A DNA stretch of 64,000 nucleotides from Patiria miniata. Lineage: Eukaryota; Echinodermata; Asteroidea; Valvatida; Asterinidae. Positions 22,685 through 34,387 of the stretch are shown here, piece by piece; the stretch's first letter is position 1; each line of letters begins with the position of its first letter. The position numbers were made by a program, and so were the translations under genes. The stretch spans positions 5,828,001 through 5,892,000 of the forward strand of contig NW_024037074.1 in NCBI RefSeq assembly GCF_015706575.1. The letters are read 5' to 3'. The notes below the pieces were generated by a model, which was not told the origin of the DNA, searched no databases, and saw nothing but the letters and a program-made list of their open reading frames with translations.

Positions 22685-22800
22685 CAAAAATAACCCTGCC
22701 TGTTACTCCCTGTACTGCCCTTAACCCCTCCCCAGTACTCTATGCTTTTATAGTTTCATCAAGGAATTAATACAATGTAATACAATGTAGTACAAGTGCT
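22685..22800 (+). repeat. Dispersed repeat R2, copy c
   Basis: AACCCTGCCTGTTACTCCCT, GTACTGCCCTTAACC and TTTCATCAAGGAATTAA match copy b (1295-1410). A small internal duplication, AATACAATGTAATACAATG, ends it. Confidence 0.4.
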
Positions 22801-23689
22801 ACTGAGTCATAATGCTCACACCTAATTCTGGTGACTTCAAGTAGTTTTGGTCTATGACCTTGTGGCATTTTCACCATCTTGCCATGCTGTCACACAAGGC
22901 GACGGCGCGCCGTCATGTGTACACAAAGACGCAGCGAAGATTGCCATGCTAATGATAAGCAGTGTCTCATCTCGTTAATCACAGCCGAGTCCCAAGTCGC
23001 GCTCTTGACGCCGATGGTTTATTATTAAGTCCTCACAGCCCTACATATTGCATCGCTTAGCTTTGTAAATACACATTTATGATGAGCGATTACGGGTTAT
23101 GGGGAGACATTAAACACACAGTCTGTGACTTCTAAAATCATGAGATGTACTGATGTCAAACCTTGTATACACATGTATATCATTACAGCAGTTATATTGT
23201 AAAAGATGGTGATTCATCAAAAATTGTGTTGCCCTTTTGAAGGAGGGGACATCAGTGATGGAAGGGGATGCTGTTCAAGATACGAACTTGCATATGTACG
23301 TTTATATTGTGAATAGCTGAATGTTAAACGGTAGACATTTGCAGCTATCCAAAAAGTAACTGATGAAATTATTGTTGAAAAGCATACTTGGTTTAAAAGA
23401 TAGTAATGGCAGTTAAACTCCCTGTGAAATTATTCTTTCTGGCATGCTGTCATTTTGAAGAAAACAATAAAAGAAGGTCATTTCCTAAGATGCGACTAAA
23501 GATGCATTTTTGGAAATTTCTGTTAGCAGTTTGTTTTTAATTTGGCAAAGCTGTGAATGGGTGTGCGCAAGCGTTGACACGACGCACGCTTGCGCGCGGT
23601 TGCTATACCGGTTATTCATTGTTTCAGGGTGTGACATCGCGTAGCTACAATCCAGGACGTTGATTTTGGGCGTGTCCCGGACCCTGATT
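22801..23689. other. No gene recognised; hairpin and AT-core words
   Basis: At 22890-23110 there is a mixture of CpG words and homeobox/GATA-like cores (CTAATGATAAG, CGTTAATCAC, TTTATTATTAAG), compatible with a regulatory element. A small hairpin pairs TGCGCAAGCGT (23564-23574) with ACGCTTGCGCG (23586-23596). Confidence 0.35.
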
Positions 23690-23880
23690 GCAGGTGCAAT
23701 TCAAAACATGACTCGGCAACTTTTGAATTGAAATCAAGAATCCAAGAATATTGTTTTCGCGGAATAAACAGCATTCACAGCCCTAAAACTTCATCAGGTT
23801 AATAAGCACTCATCTTTAGATTTTGAACACTTATGTTGCTTCAAACAAAACTGCACAAATAACAAATGATATACTCCATC
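23690..23880 (+). repeat. Dispersed repeat R1, copy 2
   Basis: Same orientation as 1-235. Both boundaries fade rather than end sharply. Homology begins at GTGCAATTCAAAACATGAC and stops near ACAAATGATATACTCC. Confidence 0.6.
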
Positions 23881-25627
23881 TGCCTCTAAGCGCCTTTGCA
23901 ACAATTTAGATACAGTTAACTGTTACTTCAGATTCAAATGATAATGTGGGTGTTATTACGCTGTTTTCAGGTCAAAGACCTGAATACCAAATTCCTAAAT
24001 TATCTAGGCATCTCCCTCAAAATAGGAATCAATTGGACAGGAAAACAGACAGAACAAAGAAAAAAAATTAAACCCCCCAAAAAAGCAACCGAAGAGACAC
24101 CTGAACAGTATCTGCAGTACTTTGACATTAATTTCCACTTGCCATCATTATGCTAATTACCCATCGTCTCCAATTCCCAAACAGGTGCTCCTTCACCTAA
24201 ATCCATCTCACAGATAACCCCTGACAATTCAGCAATGCACTTTGGATATTAAAAAAAAGGAGAGAGAGTGCTTGTGTGGATTTCAAAATTACAACATACA
24301 AGAAAATCCTCGGAGGCTGTTTATGCCCCAATGACTATAACCATGATCACGGTGAAGATATCGCATATCCTATGGTCCTGGGGCTTAGATAAATGAGCAA
24401 CCATGCACAGTTAATGGCAGGACAGGCCAAGATGTGAGCTTGATAACGGTGGACATTTTCTGATCGAATGTGTAGGCTAAAGGGGGGGGGGGGCCTAGCA
24501 TTAAAGGGACACGAAGTGTTTGGTTTAAAATTGCTTATTTACAATTCCTGAGTCGAATAGGGATGAGATTGTTAGTTTTAAAAAAAGGGCCTGAAGAGTG
24601 GATGAAAGGTCTGAAAGATGCATTTTTTCCGTCTTTCTCTCGGATCCAAAATGTATGATTTGATCAAAGTCAGAAAAGTATCATGCCTGCTCAAACTTCC
24701 AGTCTTTCTTCCGCAAACTACTCGATAATTATCAGAGAAATAGTCCGTCAATGTTTGAAAGTTAAATGCACGTGTAGCAAGCTGTACAGTTGTGCAGTGG
24801 AAGTACACTGTAATTTAAACACCATTACAAAGTATACACCTTTTTTTCAGTAAAAATTTGATCAGGATCAGAACAACAGAATTAAGTTTTAAAAGTGCGA
24901 CCATTTTGTTCTTGGATGAGCACATGTTTTTAGCTGCCACTAACCAATCTCAATTCGCATTTTTTTTTCACGACCCCTCAAGTCTTTTCTTCAATTAGAA
25001 ATGAGAAAAAAAAAATAAAACAAGTACTTGAAGGGTTTTTACTCGATATGCAATTTTAATTTCATCCTTTTGTTGAGGAAGCAACTTAGCCATACTGCAT
25101 TAATTACCGTCATCATTTGCTCTACAGCATTCAAGTAAAAGTAACCACCATAATTTGTTCTTCAATCAGACATTTTTTTTCCACCTGGAGGACCGCTCTC
25201 CGCATTATTACAATTTCCTCTCACGGGAGGAATACCCGACATTGAGGATGTTGTATTTGGACAGTCTCTGTTGCCGTGGCAACCCGCTGATTGTAATCTC
25301 ATCGGAGCTTTACCTCCCGGTCGGTCGGAGTAGGGACTCACTAAAGCGTTAACAATTAGCACGCCGGAGGCAACCGAGAGAGAGAGGCTGCTTCTGGAGA
25401 GGATTGGAACAAACTGCTCTGAGCAAAAGGGTTTTAAATTAAAGGCTCCCTCTTGCAATGTTCTTTAAACATGACTACTACGACAGAAGAAAACTACAAA
25501 TGCATCAAAATGGCACAAAACACTATTTTTATTAGGGGGGAGGGAATTTATCACATGCATTTTTTCTACAGGAAGATGTTGATTTTGATACTGCTCTCCG
25601 TCAATAGATGTTTATAAACACTAAGGT
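23881..25627. other. No gene recognised; G run and orphan MITE-like end
   Basis: A 12-G run lies at 24482-24493. Just after it, TTAAAGGGACACGAAG (24501) looks like the terminus of a TTAA-type element, and a similar end occurs near 29045, but no partner terminus was found for either. The 25155-25460 segment is G+C-richer with opposed frames of 65 and 98 codons. Confidence 0.4.
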
Positions 25628-25895
25628 TGGGAGTCAGGTTGGCGTAGCGGTACTTTCCTCGCCTTCCACCACTGTGACCCGGGTTCGAATCCTGCCTAGG
25701 CTAATATGTGAATTGGGTTTTCAGTCCGGGATTCCCCCAGAATATTCTTCTGGGGTTTTCCTCCCACCTCTAAAACTATAACTTCTTCTCACTGTCTTCT
25801 CTCTACAGGTTTCTTCAGGCTTGCGAGCTACAGTGCCTGGGGCGCTTTCGAGGAATCCTTGGTTTCACTACCAGAAATATTATATAATAATAAGA
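25628..25895 (+). mobile_element. SINE family 1, copy B (tRNA-derived)
   Basis: Best copy of the family. The A box is in TTGGCGTAGCGGTACT, the B box is GGGTTCGAATCC near 25681. The body carries CCCCAGAATATTCTTCTGGG, TACAGGTTTCTTCAGG and CGAGGAATCCTTGGTTTCAC. The tail is (AATAATAAG)-like. Length is about 268 bp, typical of a polymerase III SINE moved by a partner LINE. Confidence 0.8.
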
Positions 25896-26702
25896 AGAAG
25901 AACAATTACCGATTATATGGGTCACTAGGGAGACATTCTTATAGATTTGTGTACAATTTTTTTTCCTGACCCCTAACCCCAATTTTCCCTTATCCTACCC
26001 CCACAAATGTTTACTAACTGGACCACAAGCAATTGATCTAGCCTAATTTCAACAGTAAAAAATGTCTTCTTATATTATTAAACAGGAATACGTCAGTACT
26101 GGTGGAATGCTTATAAGTTACAAAAACATAATTTGGTAAAGAAGATTACAAAGATTTTCTGTCTAAATCTGATGAGAAATTCCCATAGCATTTTTCCCCT
26201 AACACCTCTCCGCCACAGTATAGCTTAGCCGCATCCACATTATGTGACTATGGCTTCCAATTACACATGCATCTATGGAAGCAGCTGAAGCCTCTTCCCA
26301 TAGACACATGCATTACTGCAAGCCACAGCCAAATGATTATGGCCGGTTCAAAATATTGATTTATTCGGTTGAGTACCGGGACGAATTAGAATAAATCTGC
26401 TTTATCATTGATATGTAAATGAGACACGGTAGAGTGGTTAAGGGCGCGTAATTTGAATAGGGAGTGGCACAGGAATGTGTGCGTGGTTGGATTGAAGGTA
26501 GATCACTTCACGCTTGCGAGCAGCAACGACAACACACAATTTTTAACACAGTTGTTAAGTCTGGTTGTAATTTCATAGTTGTTCAATGTCTCAAACAGTA
26601 TTTATAAGAGACGAACATTGCTACCCTTGCCTGAAGGAGTTGTCTTGCATAGTTCAGGTGTACGTTTCCATTTTTCCAAATATGGTTTTGGTTTTCGTAT
26701 CT
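25896..26702. other. No gene recognised apart from a foldback
   Basis: A+T-rich DNA with a T-run near 25960. The foldback at 26250-26326 is listed separately. No frame of note. Confidence 0.5.
26250..26326. repeat. Imperfect foldback
   Basis: TATGGCTTCCAATTACACAT... at 26250-26282 faces a partly complementary arm at 26293-26326 (with CATAGACACATGCATTACTG), separated by about 10 bases. Roughly three-quarters of positions pair. Confidence 0.35.
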
Positions 26703-27580
26703 GGCAGTCAACACAGCAATGTTAGATGGGGTACAATTCCAGAAACAGCCATAATGTAATAGATGAGTGGTATCTTGCGATTATTCAATTAAGTTTAGCT
26801 AAAGGCTCTGAAGCCTAAAGGAAAGTTCTGTGAAACTTAAAGGTTCAAATGAAATCCACAAGTGGCAATCAAGGTATGGTCGGAGTAGTTTCTGACGGAG
26901 GTATAAAACGAGATTTACAGGTTGGCAGTAAGATTCATAAAGATCAGATCTACTAGATGAGATGCTAGAATTGTTCTAGCGATCTAATGCGTTCAGAACG
27001 CAAACAAGTCTGAATAGACATGCACCATAGTATGCGTGATTTATCCTCAGCGGAAGATATCTGGTATTGTACAAAACCAAAAGAGATAATTCTGAAAAGC
27101 TTGCCTTAATATAATATCAAATGTGGAACGATTATTCAGAAATAACCATGACAATTGTAAAGAGGAGGGAAGTCTCAAGGTTAATTCTAGTATTGATTAC
27201 GCAAATATGATAAATGAAAGGCTCTTACGCCTAAATGATAGACCCTAGTTCTGTAAATATTGTCTCCATCAAGACGTCTTTAAGGTTCAAATTATTGAAT
27301 GACCGTTATTAAAACACTGTCGTACCTGGTAGTCATCACAGCGATGAGATTAAACATAATATCAAATGGGGTACGAATAATTAGAATTAATCATAACAAT
27401 TGCAAAAAGAGTGTTGTCTCGGGTATAATTCTGTATAATTAATTGATCACTTAAATGTGTCTATAATGAAAGGCTCTTACGCCTAGATAATAGATGATAG
27501 TTCTGTAAATACTATCAAGTCTTTAAAGGTTCGAATTATTGAAAGATGTAATTAAAACATTGGGTCGTCGTACCCGGTTG
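26703..27580 (+). repeat. Diverged local tandem duplication (about three units)
   Basis: The block ATATCAAATG(T/G)GG(A/T)ACGA...AATGAAAGGCTCTTACGCCT...GTTCTGTAAATA occurs at about 27112-27260 and again at 27359-27510 (247 bases on). A weaker version lies at 26720-26850 (AAAGGCTCTGAAGCCTAAAG, GTTCTGTGAAACTTAAAGG). Between units sit related ACCTGGTAGTCATCACAGCG / ACCCGGTTGCTG segments. Old duplication, no frame. Confidence 0.55.
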
Positions 27581-27639
27581 CTGCTGCAAGCACAAATACC
27601 AAAATCAGGATGATTTGATTGTTTATTGTGTAGAATGGT

Positions 27640-27800
27640 GTTGAAATGATAACTTCATGCGACTGCATCATGAAGTTGGCACTGCGAAATACGCCAGAGT
27701 TGAAATTCGTTCAACTTTTGCAAATTCGCAGCACCAAACCGTTGCCCCGACGACGCAAATTCACGTTCGTGTTCGTGCTGCACGTATGTTTCAGCCCCAT
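27640..27800 (+). repeat. Dispersed repeat R5, copy 1
   Basis: Shares CTGCGAAAT, AGTTGAAATTCGTTCAACTT, TTGCAAATTCGCAGCAC and GTTCGTG with copies at 46556 and 51426. The left CRE octamer found in those copies is not preserved here. The right end merges with the inverted repeat at 27781. Confidence 0.6.
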
Positions 27801-28180
27801 AGACCATGCGTGCATTTAGTTCGTCTTCTCACGCATGCGCAATGGTTTCCTCCGCGTCGTCGGCTTGCAAACAGCGGTAGCGGGTCACCTGTTTTGAATT
27901 TGTGACCCAATACTTCCGTACTACACGACACGGAAAAACAAAAAAAAATGCATCAAATACTCTCTGTTTTTTTGCGCTAAGGTTTGCAAAAGTGACTTTG
28001 ATTGCCTAAATTTCCTGTCCACGTGGAAAGAAAAATTTATCAAAGTACTTTGAGCGTGATGTTGACCGATACTTCAGTGGGTCAAACTTCGACTGCAGGC
28101 ATCCATGTTTGCTGATTATCAGTATTTCATATTTTGAGTGCGCATGCGCGCAAACTAAATGAGCGGCTGAAACATACGTG
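27781..28180. repeat. 400-bp segment bounded by perfect 16-bp inverted repeats
   Basis: CACGTATGTTTCAGCC (27781-27796) and its exact complement at 28165-28180. Inside, CATTTAGTTCG and GCATGCGC on the left face CAAACTAAATG and GCATGCGCG on the right, extending the inverted similarity to about 50 bases. A non-autonomous DNA element is likely. No target duplication was recognised. Confidence 0.5.
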
Positions 28181-29157
28181 GCTGAGTATGCCTTATAGTC
28201 TTTTGAACTTGTAGGAGAGGACGGTTTTTCGACAGATACAGTCCCCTTTAACTACGTTACCATAATCCAGTGCCAAATCCACAGGTTTTAAGACCGGGCT
28301 GTCAGCTCAAATAGGATTAAATGGTTGAGGAAAGCGGAATTCAATTACCCAGCTGCGGGGAAATAAGGTCTTACAGGTGCGCTATGCAGAATAACTTACC
28401 TTGAAGAGAAAAAGAAAGCTAGCTTGCCATTAAATAAGTGGATGCAAAATGCCGTTTGTGGAGATTTCAATTCCTCTTTTTCTTTCTCACAAACTACAAG
28501 ACAAATTTTTTTCACACTCTTTAAAAACTTTCCGGGTAATGAGATGATATATACAATTACTTCAAAAAAGAATTTTTTCTTCAAGTAAAAAAAAAAAAAT
28601 GTTGGAATAAATATATCCTCCTACGTGATTACTAGGTCTTGTGTCTGTTAAAATATAGCCTCTTACATGATTACTACATGTAGATTATGTGTCTGCTTAA
28701 AATGGCCATATTAAATTACCCAACATGGACAAATTAAATGCTCCCAGAAAGCATTACAAATCAACGTGGATGACACATGTCTGGCGATGCAGAGAACGAC
28801 AGCATAAAAGTGCCATGCTGGATTTATAGATGCTATTATGTGTGTACATAATGGAGCATTGACATTATGCTGCATTTACGCCTACTAGGTAAAAGTCAAT
28901 GTAAATCAATCTGTCAATTGCTGTGTGCTTATCACAGGAATATATACAATATTATACTGTCTAAAATGGTGAAATTACTAAAACAACAACAAAAATCTGA
29001 GGATGTCAGAGCTAATTAACACACACCGAATTTGAGGTTTACAAAGGGACACGAAGGTTTTCGTTCCTACACTGTAATGTCAATATGAGGCTCCTTTAGA
29101 AATGTATGTCCAACTAAAAGAGACATAGTGATAGGAAGTATTTTTTACTAACAAAAT
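28181..29157. other. No gene; a small tandem pair
   Basis: A duplicated unit of about 45 bases (CCTCCTACGTGATTACTAGG... and CCTCTTACATGATTACTACA...) lies at 28616-28705. On the minus strand a good donor (TTCAAG|GTAAGT, 28399-28394) follows an open stretch, but the acceptor is weak and the peptide unrecognised. Confidence 0.4.
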
Positions 29158-29810
29158 TTGAATTTGGCCGGTTATAAACATGTAAGTTTAAAACCAGCTA
29201 GGAGCCTGGATGTAGATAATGGCGCGGCTTGGGCCATTATCTGCAACCAGTGCCCTATAGCAGGTTTTAAACGTACTAACGGTATTTAAAACTGGCCAAA
29301 CACATACATGTACTTATTCCCATTCATAAATACCTTGCGGTCAACAAGTAAAAACAAATAAAAAATTATAAAGTTCCAATGATTTTGTTCAACAATTTTA
29401 CTTCATGTTTTGTGTAACACCCTCTACATGTAGCTATGTTCATGGTATATGTCTCCTGCGAGTAGTACTAAAAAAATCTCCTCATATGGAGATTGGTGCG
29501 CGCGGGGCGCGTACTGCGCGATGTGCTGCAGAACTCAGCGGTGCCGGTGTAGTGGGAATTTAGGACTATAAATATGACTCATTGGCAGTATTGCGCATGC
29601 TTAAGTGAAGATAATAAGAAGAGTGACTGGTCATGTGTGACGGTTCAACTAATAAAAGAGTAAAAGGGACCAGATTTCATAGAGTCCAAATTTCATTTGA
29701 CACTGCGGAAAAAAAAAGTGTTTAAACCAGTCGGTGTTAAATCAAACGTTTAAAACCACCCACGCGACAGGCTCTCGACCAATAGGAATGAGCAGTCTCA
29801 GGTATTTATG
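29158..29810 (+). repeat. Dispersed repeat R3, copy 2
   Basis: Counterpart of 5172-5545. It shares the GCCATTATC hairpin core, the TTATTCCCATTCATAAATAC block and the CGACCAATAGGAATGAG right end. It contains about 170 extra bases near 29560-29750 and some A+T-rich extra sequence near 29350, so one copy has gained or the other lost sequence. CpG-rich at 29490-29550. Confidence 0.55.
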
Positions 29811-32153
29811 AATCTGGTTTGTAACTTAAGATTTAAATGGAATGACACATTTGTGACGACCGTCACCTACGCTAAAAATGACCCCATGCGTAGCCAGAGC
29901 TAAATCTTTCCCTTGATACTGATTATTTATAGGTCCCAAATGATGTCAAAGATGTTGCAGTATGAAGCTTGAACTTATTATGAACCCTTCTCAGATCAGG
30001 GCCAGTCCATACGACACTAGAAGCCTTGTGAGTACAATATTTGACTGAAAATACATGTAGCAACAACATCCAACCCTGTAAGGTTGCAGTATAGGAAAAC
30101 AATCATTTCAACATCGTTTTCTTCGAAAAACTATCCAATTAAAGTGGAAGAAACTTTTGTGATTTCTCAAAGTTCCTAATGGTCTGAGTACAATGTAATT
30201 TTCTTTACTTCAAGTACATTACTGAAAGCAACAAAATGGTAGCCTATCACATGACATAACATGTGGGGGCAAATGAACACAGAGTTTAGTAATATTGAAT
30301 TACAAGAGGCAGTAATTACAAATTTATGATACACTGAAGTCCAAACAAGTGATAAAACTCGAGCATGAAAGTTCGTTTCCTGTCCCATTATTATATCAAT
30401 TGATAAGCTCCTGATTAGCAAGCTCCTGATACGAGCTCTGTAACCAAAGTCTCAAAAAGGTATCTTTTATTTAAGTGATAAAACTGTTTGGTTTTAATTA
30501 AAACATGAAATCACGACCAAAAGCGTTTTGAGCAGTAAACGAAAGATCACTGAACGTAGCAACTGGACACATGACTCAACTGAATAATCGTTTCATTAAT
30601 TACTCTACAGTTTGTCCGGATATTTGATTCACCGTAATTGTTTGATTGATCCGTCGAGGGCTCGTTGCGTAACGGCTCCGTCCACAGCTTTGAGATAATG
30701 TAATTAATTAATGGGATCAATGACATCACTTGATGGGATTTCAAAAGCTCAAAACAGGTTTCAACAGGTTCTTCTGTTATTCCTGATGTTTCAAGTCGCT
30801 AGAATATCATCTATAAATTACGAAATTGCCACTATAAATAAACCAAAATCATTATCTGAACTTGTGAAACTACGTGTCATGTTACAATGACTGCTGCCAC
30901 TAATGTTGCAATGACTTGGATGTTCTTGTCAACAACATTCAGGAAACAAAAGCACACGACTGAATTAGTCATCACACCTAGTTTTGATCAAAACATGATT
31001 GGTTAAAAACAATGAATGGCCAAATATTGAGAAACCCCAATTTTCTACCTCAACTTCCCAATCTGAACTCGTGTGCCAAAGAATGAGTCATCACAAGTAG
31101 TCAGAGGCCTGTTTGTGTCAGTAGAAGAAGAAAAAAAATTTGTCGATTGAATTTCACTTTCGGGCCAAGTGACGTCAATCAGACGTGACAATCGTTTGCT
31201 GGGTTGACGGGCATGGTGTGCGACATCTAGAGTCTCGGATCTCGTGTTCCCATGGTGTTCCAAAGATACACTTTGGACTGTGTCAAGCCTCAGCATTTGA
31301 TTCTACAAGTTCTGGTTTGGCTCATGCTTTGTGACCATGCGGGTATTCTGAACTGCTGTGAAACAGAACGTGTTGGTTTCGTCTCTGTTCATCCCAAATT
31401 CTGAGGTCAGAAGCCCGGTCAGGTTTTAGGTTTGATGATCTTAAAACACTGACGTCAGAATCCAAATTGTTTTTCTTTCAGGAAATGCGACAAACAATTA
31501 TTCTATTCTGGGCAATGGCGTAACTTCCCAATGTAGCAAGTTCGACTTCTTCTTTTTTTCTCATATAAAACTTCAAAACCATTTTGATATCTCTCTGCTC
31601 AAAATTTCTCACTTAAAAGTAAGGAATGATTATGAATGATCAAATGAGCTGTACATCTGTGTTTGATTTAAGGGTGAACATCTGCTGTACTGCAGTATCT
31701 AATGATATCTAAAATTGTAAATGTGCTACATCGACAATTCACAATTTGAAAAGAAGTTTATTCCATCATTGGAGTACACATTGGAGTACTTCTTCCTTGA
31801 CTGAACTTGCTCAATCAATCACACTGAAGCAGATTTATCAGAGATTTTTTCACAAAAACAAATTCATAGCGACAACCCTGCATTTTTTATTTTGTACAAC
31901 AAGAAGACTTTTTTTCCATTTTTTTTTAAATAGCCCCTATTCTGAGATGCAAATCAAGAGAATCGAATTGTTGACTGTTAATAGCAGATCTTTTTGTGCA
32001 AGGTATAATTTCAGACCCCCTCCCTACTATGGAATTATAATGGGCCATCAATGCAACCGCAATGGTTGAACCATGTATATATGTAACTCTCTCTCAATCT
32101 TGCTCAGGTAGAATTCGGTAACTCCCTATGACAGGCACCTACAGGGCAGGTAA
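29811..32153. other. No gene recognised
   Basis: Two perfect CRE octamers (TGACGTCA at 31170-31177 and 31450-31457) lie within 290 bases in the slightly G+C-richer segment 31040-31460. That segment also has an 83-codon minus frame without motifs. The rest is A+T-rich. Confidence 0.4.
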
Positions 32154-32438
32154 CCCACACCGACTTGGCAGATTCCACAGATCGATTCCATCACACAGCC
32201 ACATCTCCTTGTCAGAGTTCTCCGCTCTCAAATTGCAGCCTCCCACCCATTAGACAATCTTGAGATGTTTCGGGTCAACGCCTACGCCCCTGCCTCACTG
32301 AAAAATCTTGGGAGGGAAATGTCCATGTCTATACAAACTACACTAAGCAAAAGCTCTTCAGATCCAAATTGTGACATTATTCCTGTCCCTATTACGTTGG
32401 TACTTTGTAATTTGCCATTCATTAGGCATGACTTCTAA
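32154..32438 (+). other. 94-codon open frame ending in TAA, tail shared with repeat R6
   Basis: Stop-to-stop open frame with a protein-like composition (for example HPLDNLEMFRVNAYAPASLK and LGREMSMSIQTTLSKSSSD). Its last 30 or so codons and the following sequence are repeated at the window's right end, so it may be the C-terminus of an element-encoded protein with a shared 3' end. No family is recognised. Openness alone is not significant at this length. Confidence 0.25.
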
Positions 32439-32545
32439 CAATTTTTATTACTTGGGTAGGTTCATGTAGTTTGCTATTCATAATCATTCTTGGAGGATGA
32501 CTGCATCAGGATTATAAAATTGTAGATGTCAGATGTTAGAGGGAC
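32345..32545 (+). repeat. Dispersed repeat R6, copy 1
   Basis: Matches 63805-64000 in the same orientation. Shared blocks are TTGGTACTTTGTAATTTG, TTGGGTAGGT, ATAATCA(T/C)TCTT(G/A)GAGGATGACTGCAT and AAATTGTAGATGTCA. It behaves like a common 3' region of a dispersed element. Confidence 0.6.
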
Positions 32546-33589
32546 AGAGACAAAAGTGGACCCCAGATATATAGAAGACCCATATACCAAACACTGCTCC
32601 ATCACAATAACAACAACAGAGTACTGCATCTTTGTTCCCATCCAAAGTATTTCAGATCCATTATGAAACCTGAATGATGAAAAACCAATGCCTGCAGTCT
32701 TGAAATTCAAGAGCTTGTAAAATTTACGGAACCTTTTACGAGCCCCTGCATCAAAAACAGTGCGAGATGACAGTGGTTGTGAATTTCACAGAACCGGCCC
32801 TTTTATCACCGCAGGGGGGTTAATTACGTGTGTCACGTCCACAAACACAAACGCTGCGACTGTGATGGGAAATTGCTTGATGCTGCCATTAAAGCTTCAT
32901 ACATTATTCTGTCCAGACGAGGCTATCGCAGATTAGGAATTGCTGTAAAATAGGAAGACCGTGTCCTTCAGTTTGAAAGCATCGTGGGGTAAAAAGCCTT
33001 TTCGTTGAATACCGTGTTCAGGCGAAGGTTACTGTACGCTGGCCTTGCCCTTGAGAATGGTTAGCTACACATGCTGGCATCTGTGCAAATCTGTGTTGCA
33101 TGCATTTTGGATACACTTAATAAACATCGGTTCAGCCTGTATGTGAAGGAGGCACATGCAGTCCCTGGATAACAAAACAACCCAACTCCACAGTATGCTT
33201 TTTGAGCAGGGACCTTTTTTGCCACAATATCAAAGCACTCTTCTTATTATAATGACTACAATGCGTACAGAATTTGAACAATAATTAATTGAAGCTAATA
33301 GGGAAAAACATTCCTTACGTTCATGAGCTCTTCTTGCTATGCTAAATGCTATCTTTGAACATTCTTATGTTTGCTCATGAAAAGAAAAACATGTAGAAGC
33401 CTTGTTTTTAAGGAGTTTTGAGACCATTTGAATAGTCAAGTGAGGAAAAATCAAGACAAAAAAAAACATGTTCTGTAAATTATCTTACGATTTTGTATCT
33501 TAGCTGCTTTAAGCCGAAATGGCAGCATGAAACTGTATATATATTCCACAGGGAGCTGAGATTTGTCTTTGAAATGTTTCACTGGCCCA
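32546..33589. other. No gene recognised; possible regulatory patch
   Basis: At 32780-32960 a patch without frames mixes TTTATCACCGC, GGTTAATTACGTGTGTCACG and CATTAAAGCTTC words. It could be cis-regulatory; there is no direct support. Confidence 0.3.
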
Positions 33590-33680
33590 ATGAGCTAGGT
33601 AGTAATGATGTAGATCCTTGAGCACCAATATTAGTGGACAGATGCGCTTTATAAATGCACACTATTATCATTAATGTATG
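33590..33680 (+). mobile_element. Probable LINE/SINE 3' tail fragment
   Basis: GATGCGCTTTATAAATGCAC followed by ACTATTATCATTAATG resembles the GCGCTATATAAATG...(ATT)n tails common to CR1/L2-type LINEs and their partner SINEs. The 60.8-kb LINE end has a comparable GCACTGTATGTAATTTATTA tail. Only the tail is recognisable. Confidence 0.4.
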
Positions 33681-34072
33681 GTTTTGCCCCTGAAGAAGAG
33701 GACACTATAATTCTTATGTTTTCTTTGCCGTTTTGTGTTCCAATGCAGCTCCATTAGGTGTTTCCACAGCACAGGAAATCAAGTGCAGAAAGGATTTCCC
33801 ACAACGTATTAAAAAATTTTCACCCTTAATTTCCCCTGTCAGTCACATTAAAATTTTGCTAACATCACATTTTCAGGTTTTTGCACTTTCAACCACGGCA
33901 CCCACACCAAGTGCACACATCTCAATGTTTACTGAGCAGTTGACAGTGGAACTCCAAACGTCTTGTTGGATTTCAAGGAGAAGACAGTTGAACATCTGAA
34001 TGAGAAGTGAATGAACAATTACCGTCCAGTAATCAGAGAATAATTTGAAGGTGATCCAGAATAGGTAGAAAA
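33681..34072. other. No recognised feature
   Basis: Holds a plus-strand 88-codon frame (33733-33999) that follows a T-rich tract but lacks motifs. Confidence 0.4.
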
Positions 34073-34387
34073 CATTGATGGGATTTGAGATTAAATATAA
34101 GGACGAACATTTGAACGAAAACTGACATTGAAAATGTACAGATTCTTTTTAAAAATCTGTTTGTTTGTTTTCTATGAAGATCTTGTTTTAATGTTATGAT
34201 CGGAATGTCACGCAATCTAAATTTCTTTGTTTTTTTAAATTAATGAATGCAAACAAGCCACAAGTAGTCACAAGGTATGCAAATTATGGATGATGACAGT
34301 GTATACACTGTCATCATCCATAATTTGCATGTACCTAGTTTTCGTTCAGATGTTCGTCCTTATATTTAATTTACAATCCCATCAATG
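34073..34387. mobile_element. Foldback element with 51-nt inverted ends and a 54-bp perfect palindrome
   Basis: Arms 34073-34123 and 34337-34387 are about 90 percent complementary (outer ends CATTGATGGGATT and AATCCCATCAATG). Between them, next to the right arm, 34277-34330 is a perfect palindrome centred on GTGTATACAC. It begins ATGCAAATTATGGATGATGA and continues outward with a two-base bulge (GGTA/TACC). No open frame and no certain target duplication. A MITE or foldback element is the likely class. Confidence 0.8.

Noticed and set aside
24501-24520. TTAAAGGGACACGAAG as the end of another TTAA-type MITE
   Set aside because: No matching opposite terminus with TTAA was found downstream; the similar word at 29045 also lacks a partner.
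28394-28500. Minus-strand exon ending at a good GTAAGT donor
   Set aside because: The acceptor is weak and the peptide is low-complexity; no neighbouring exon.
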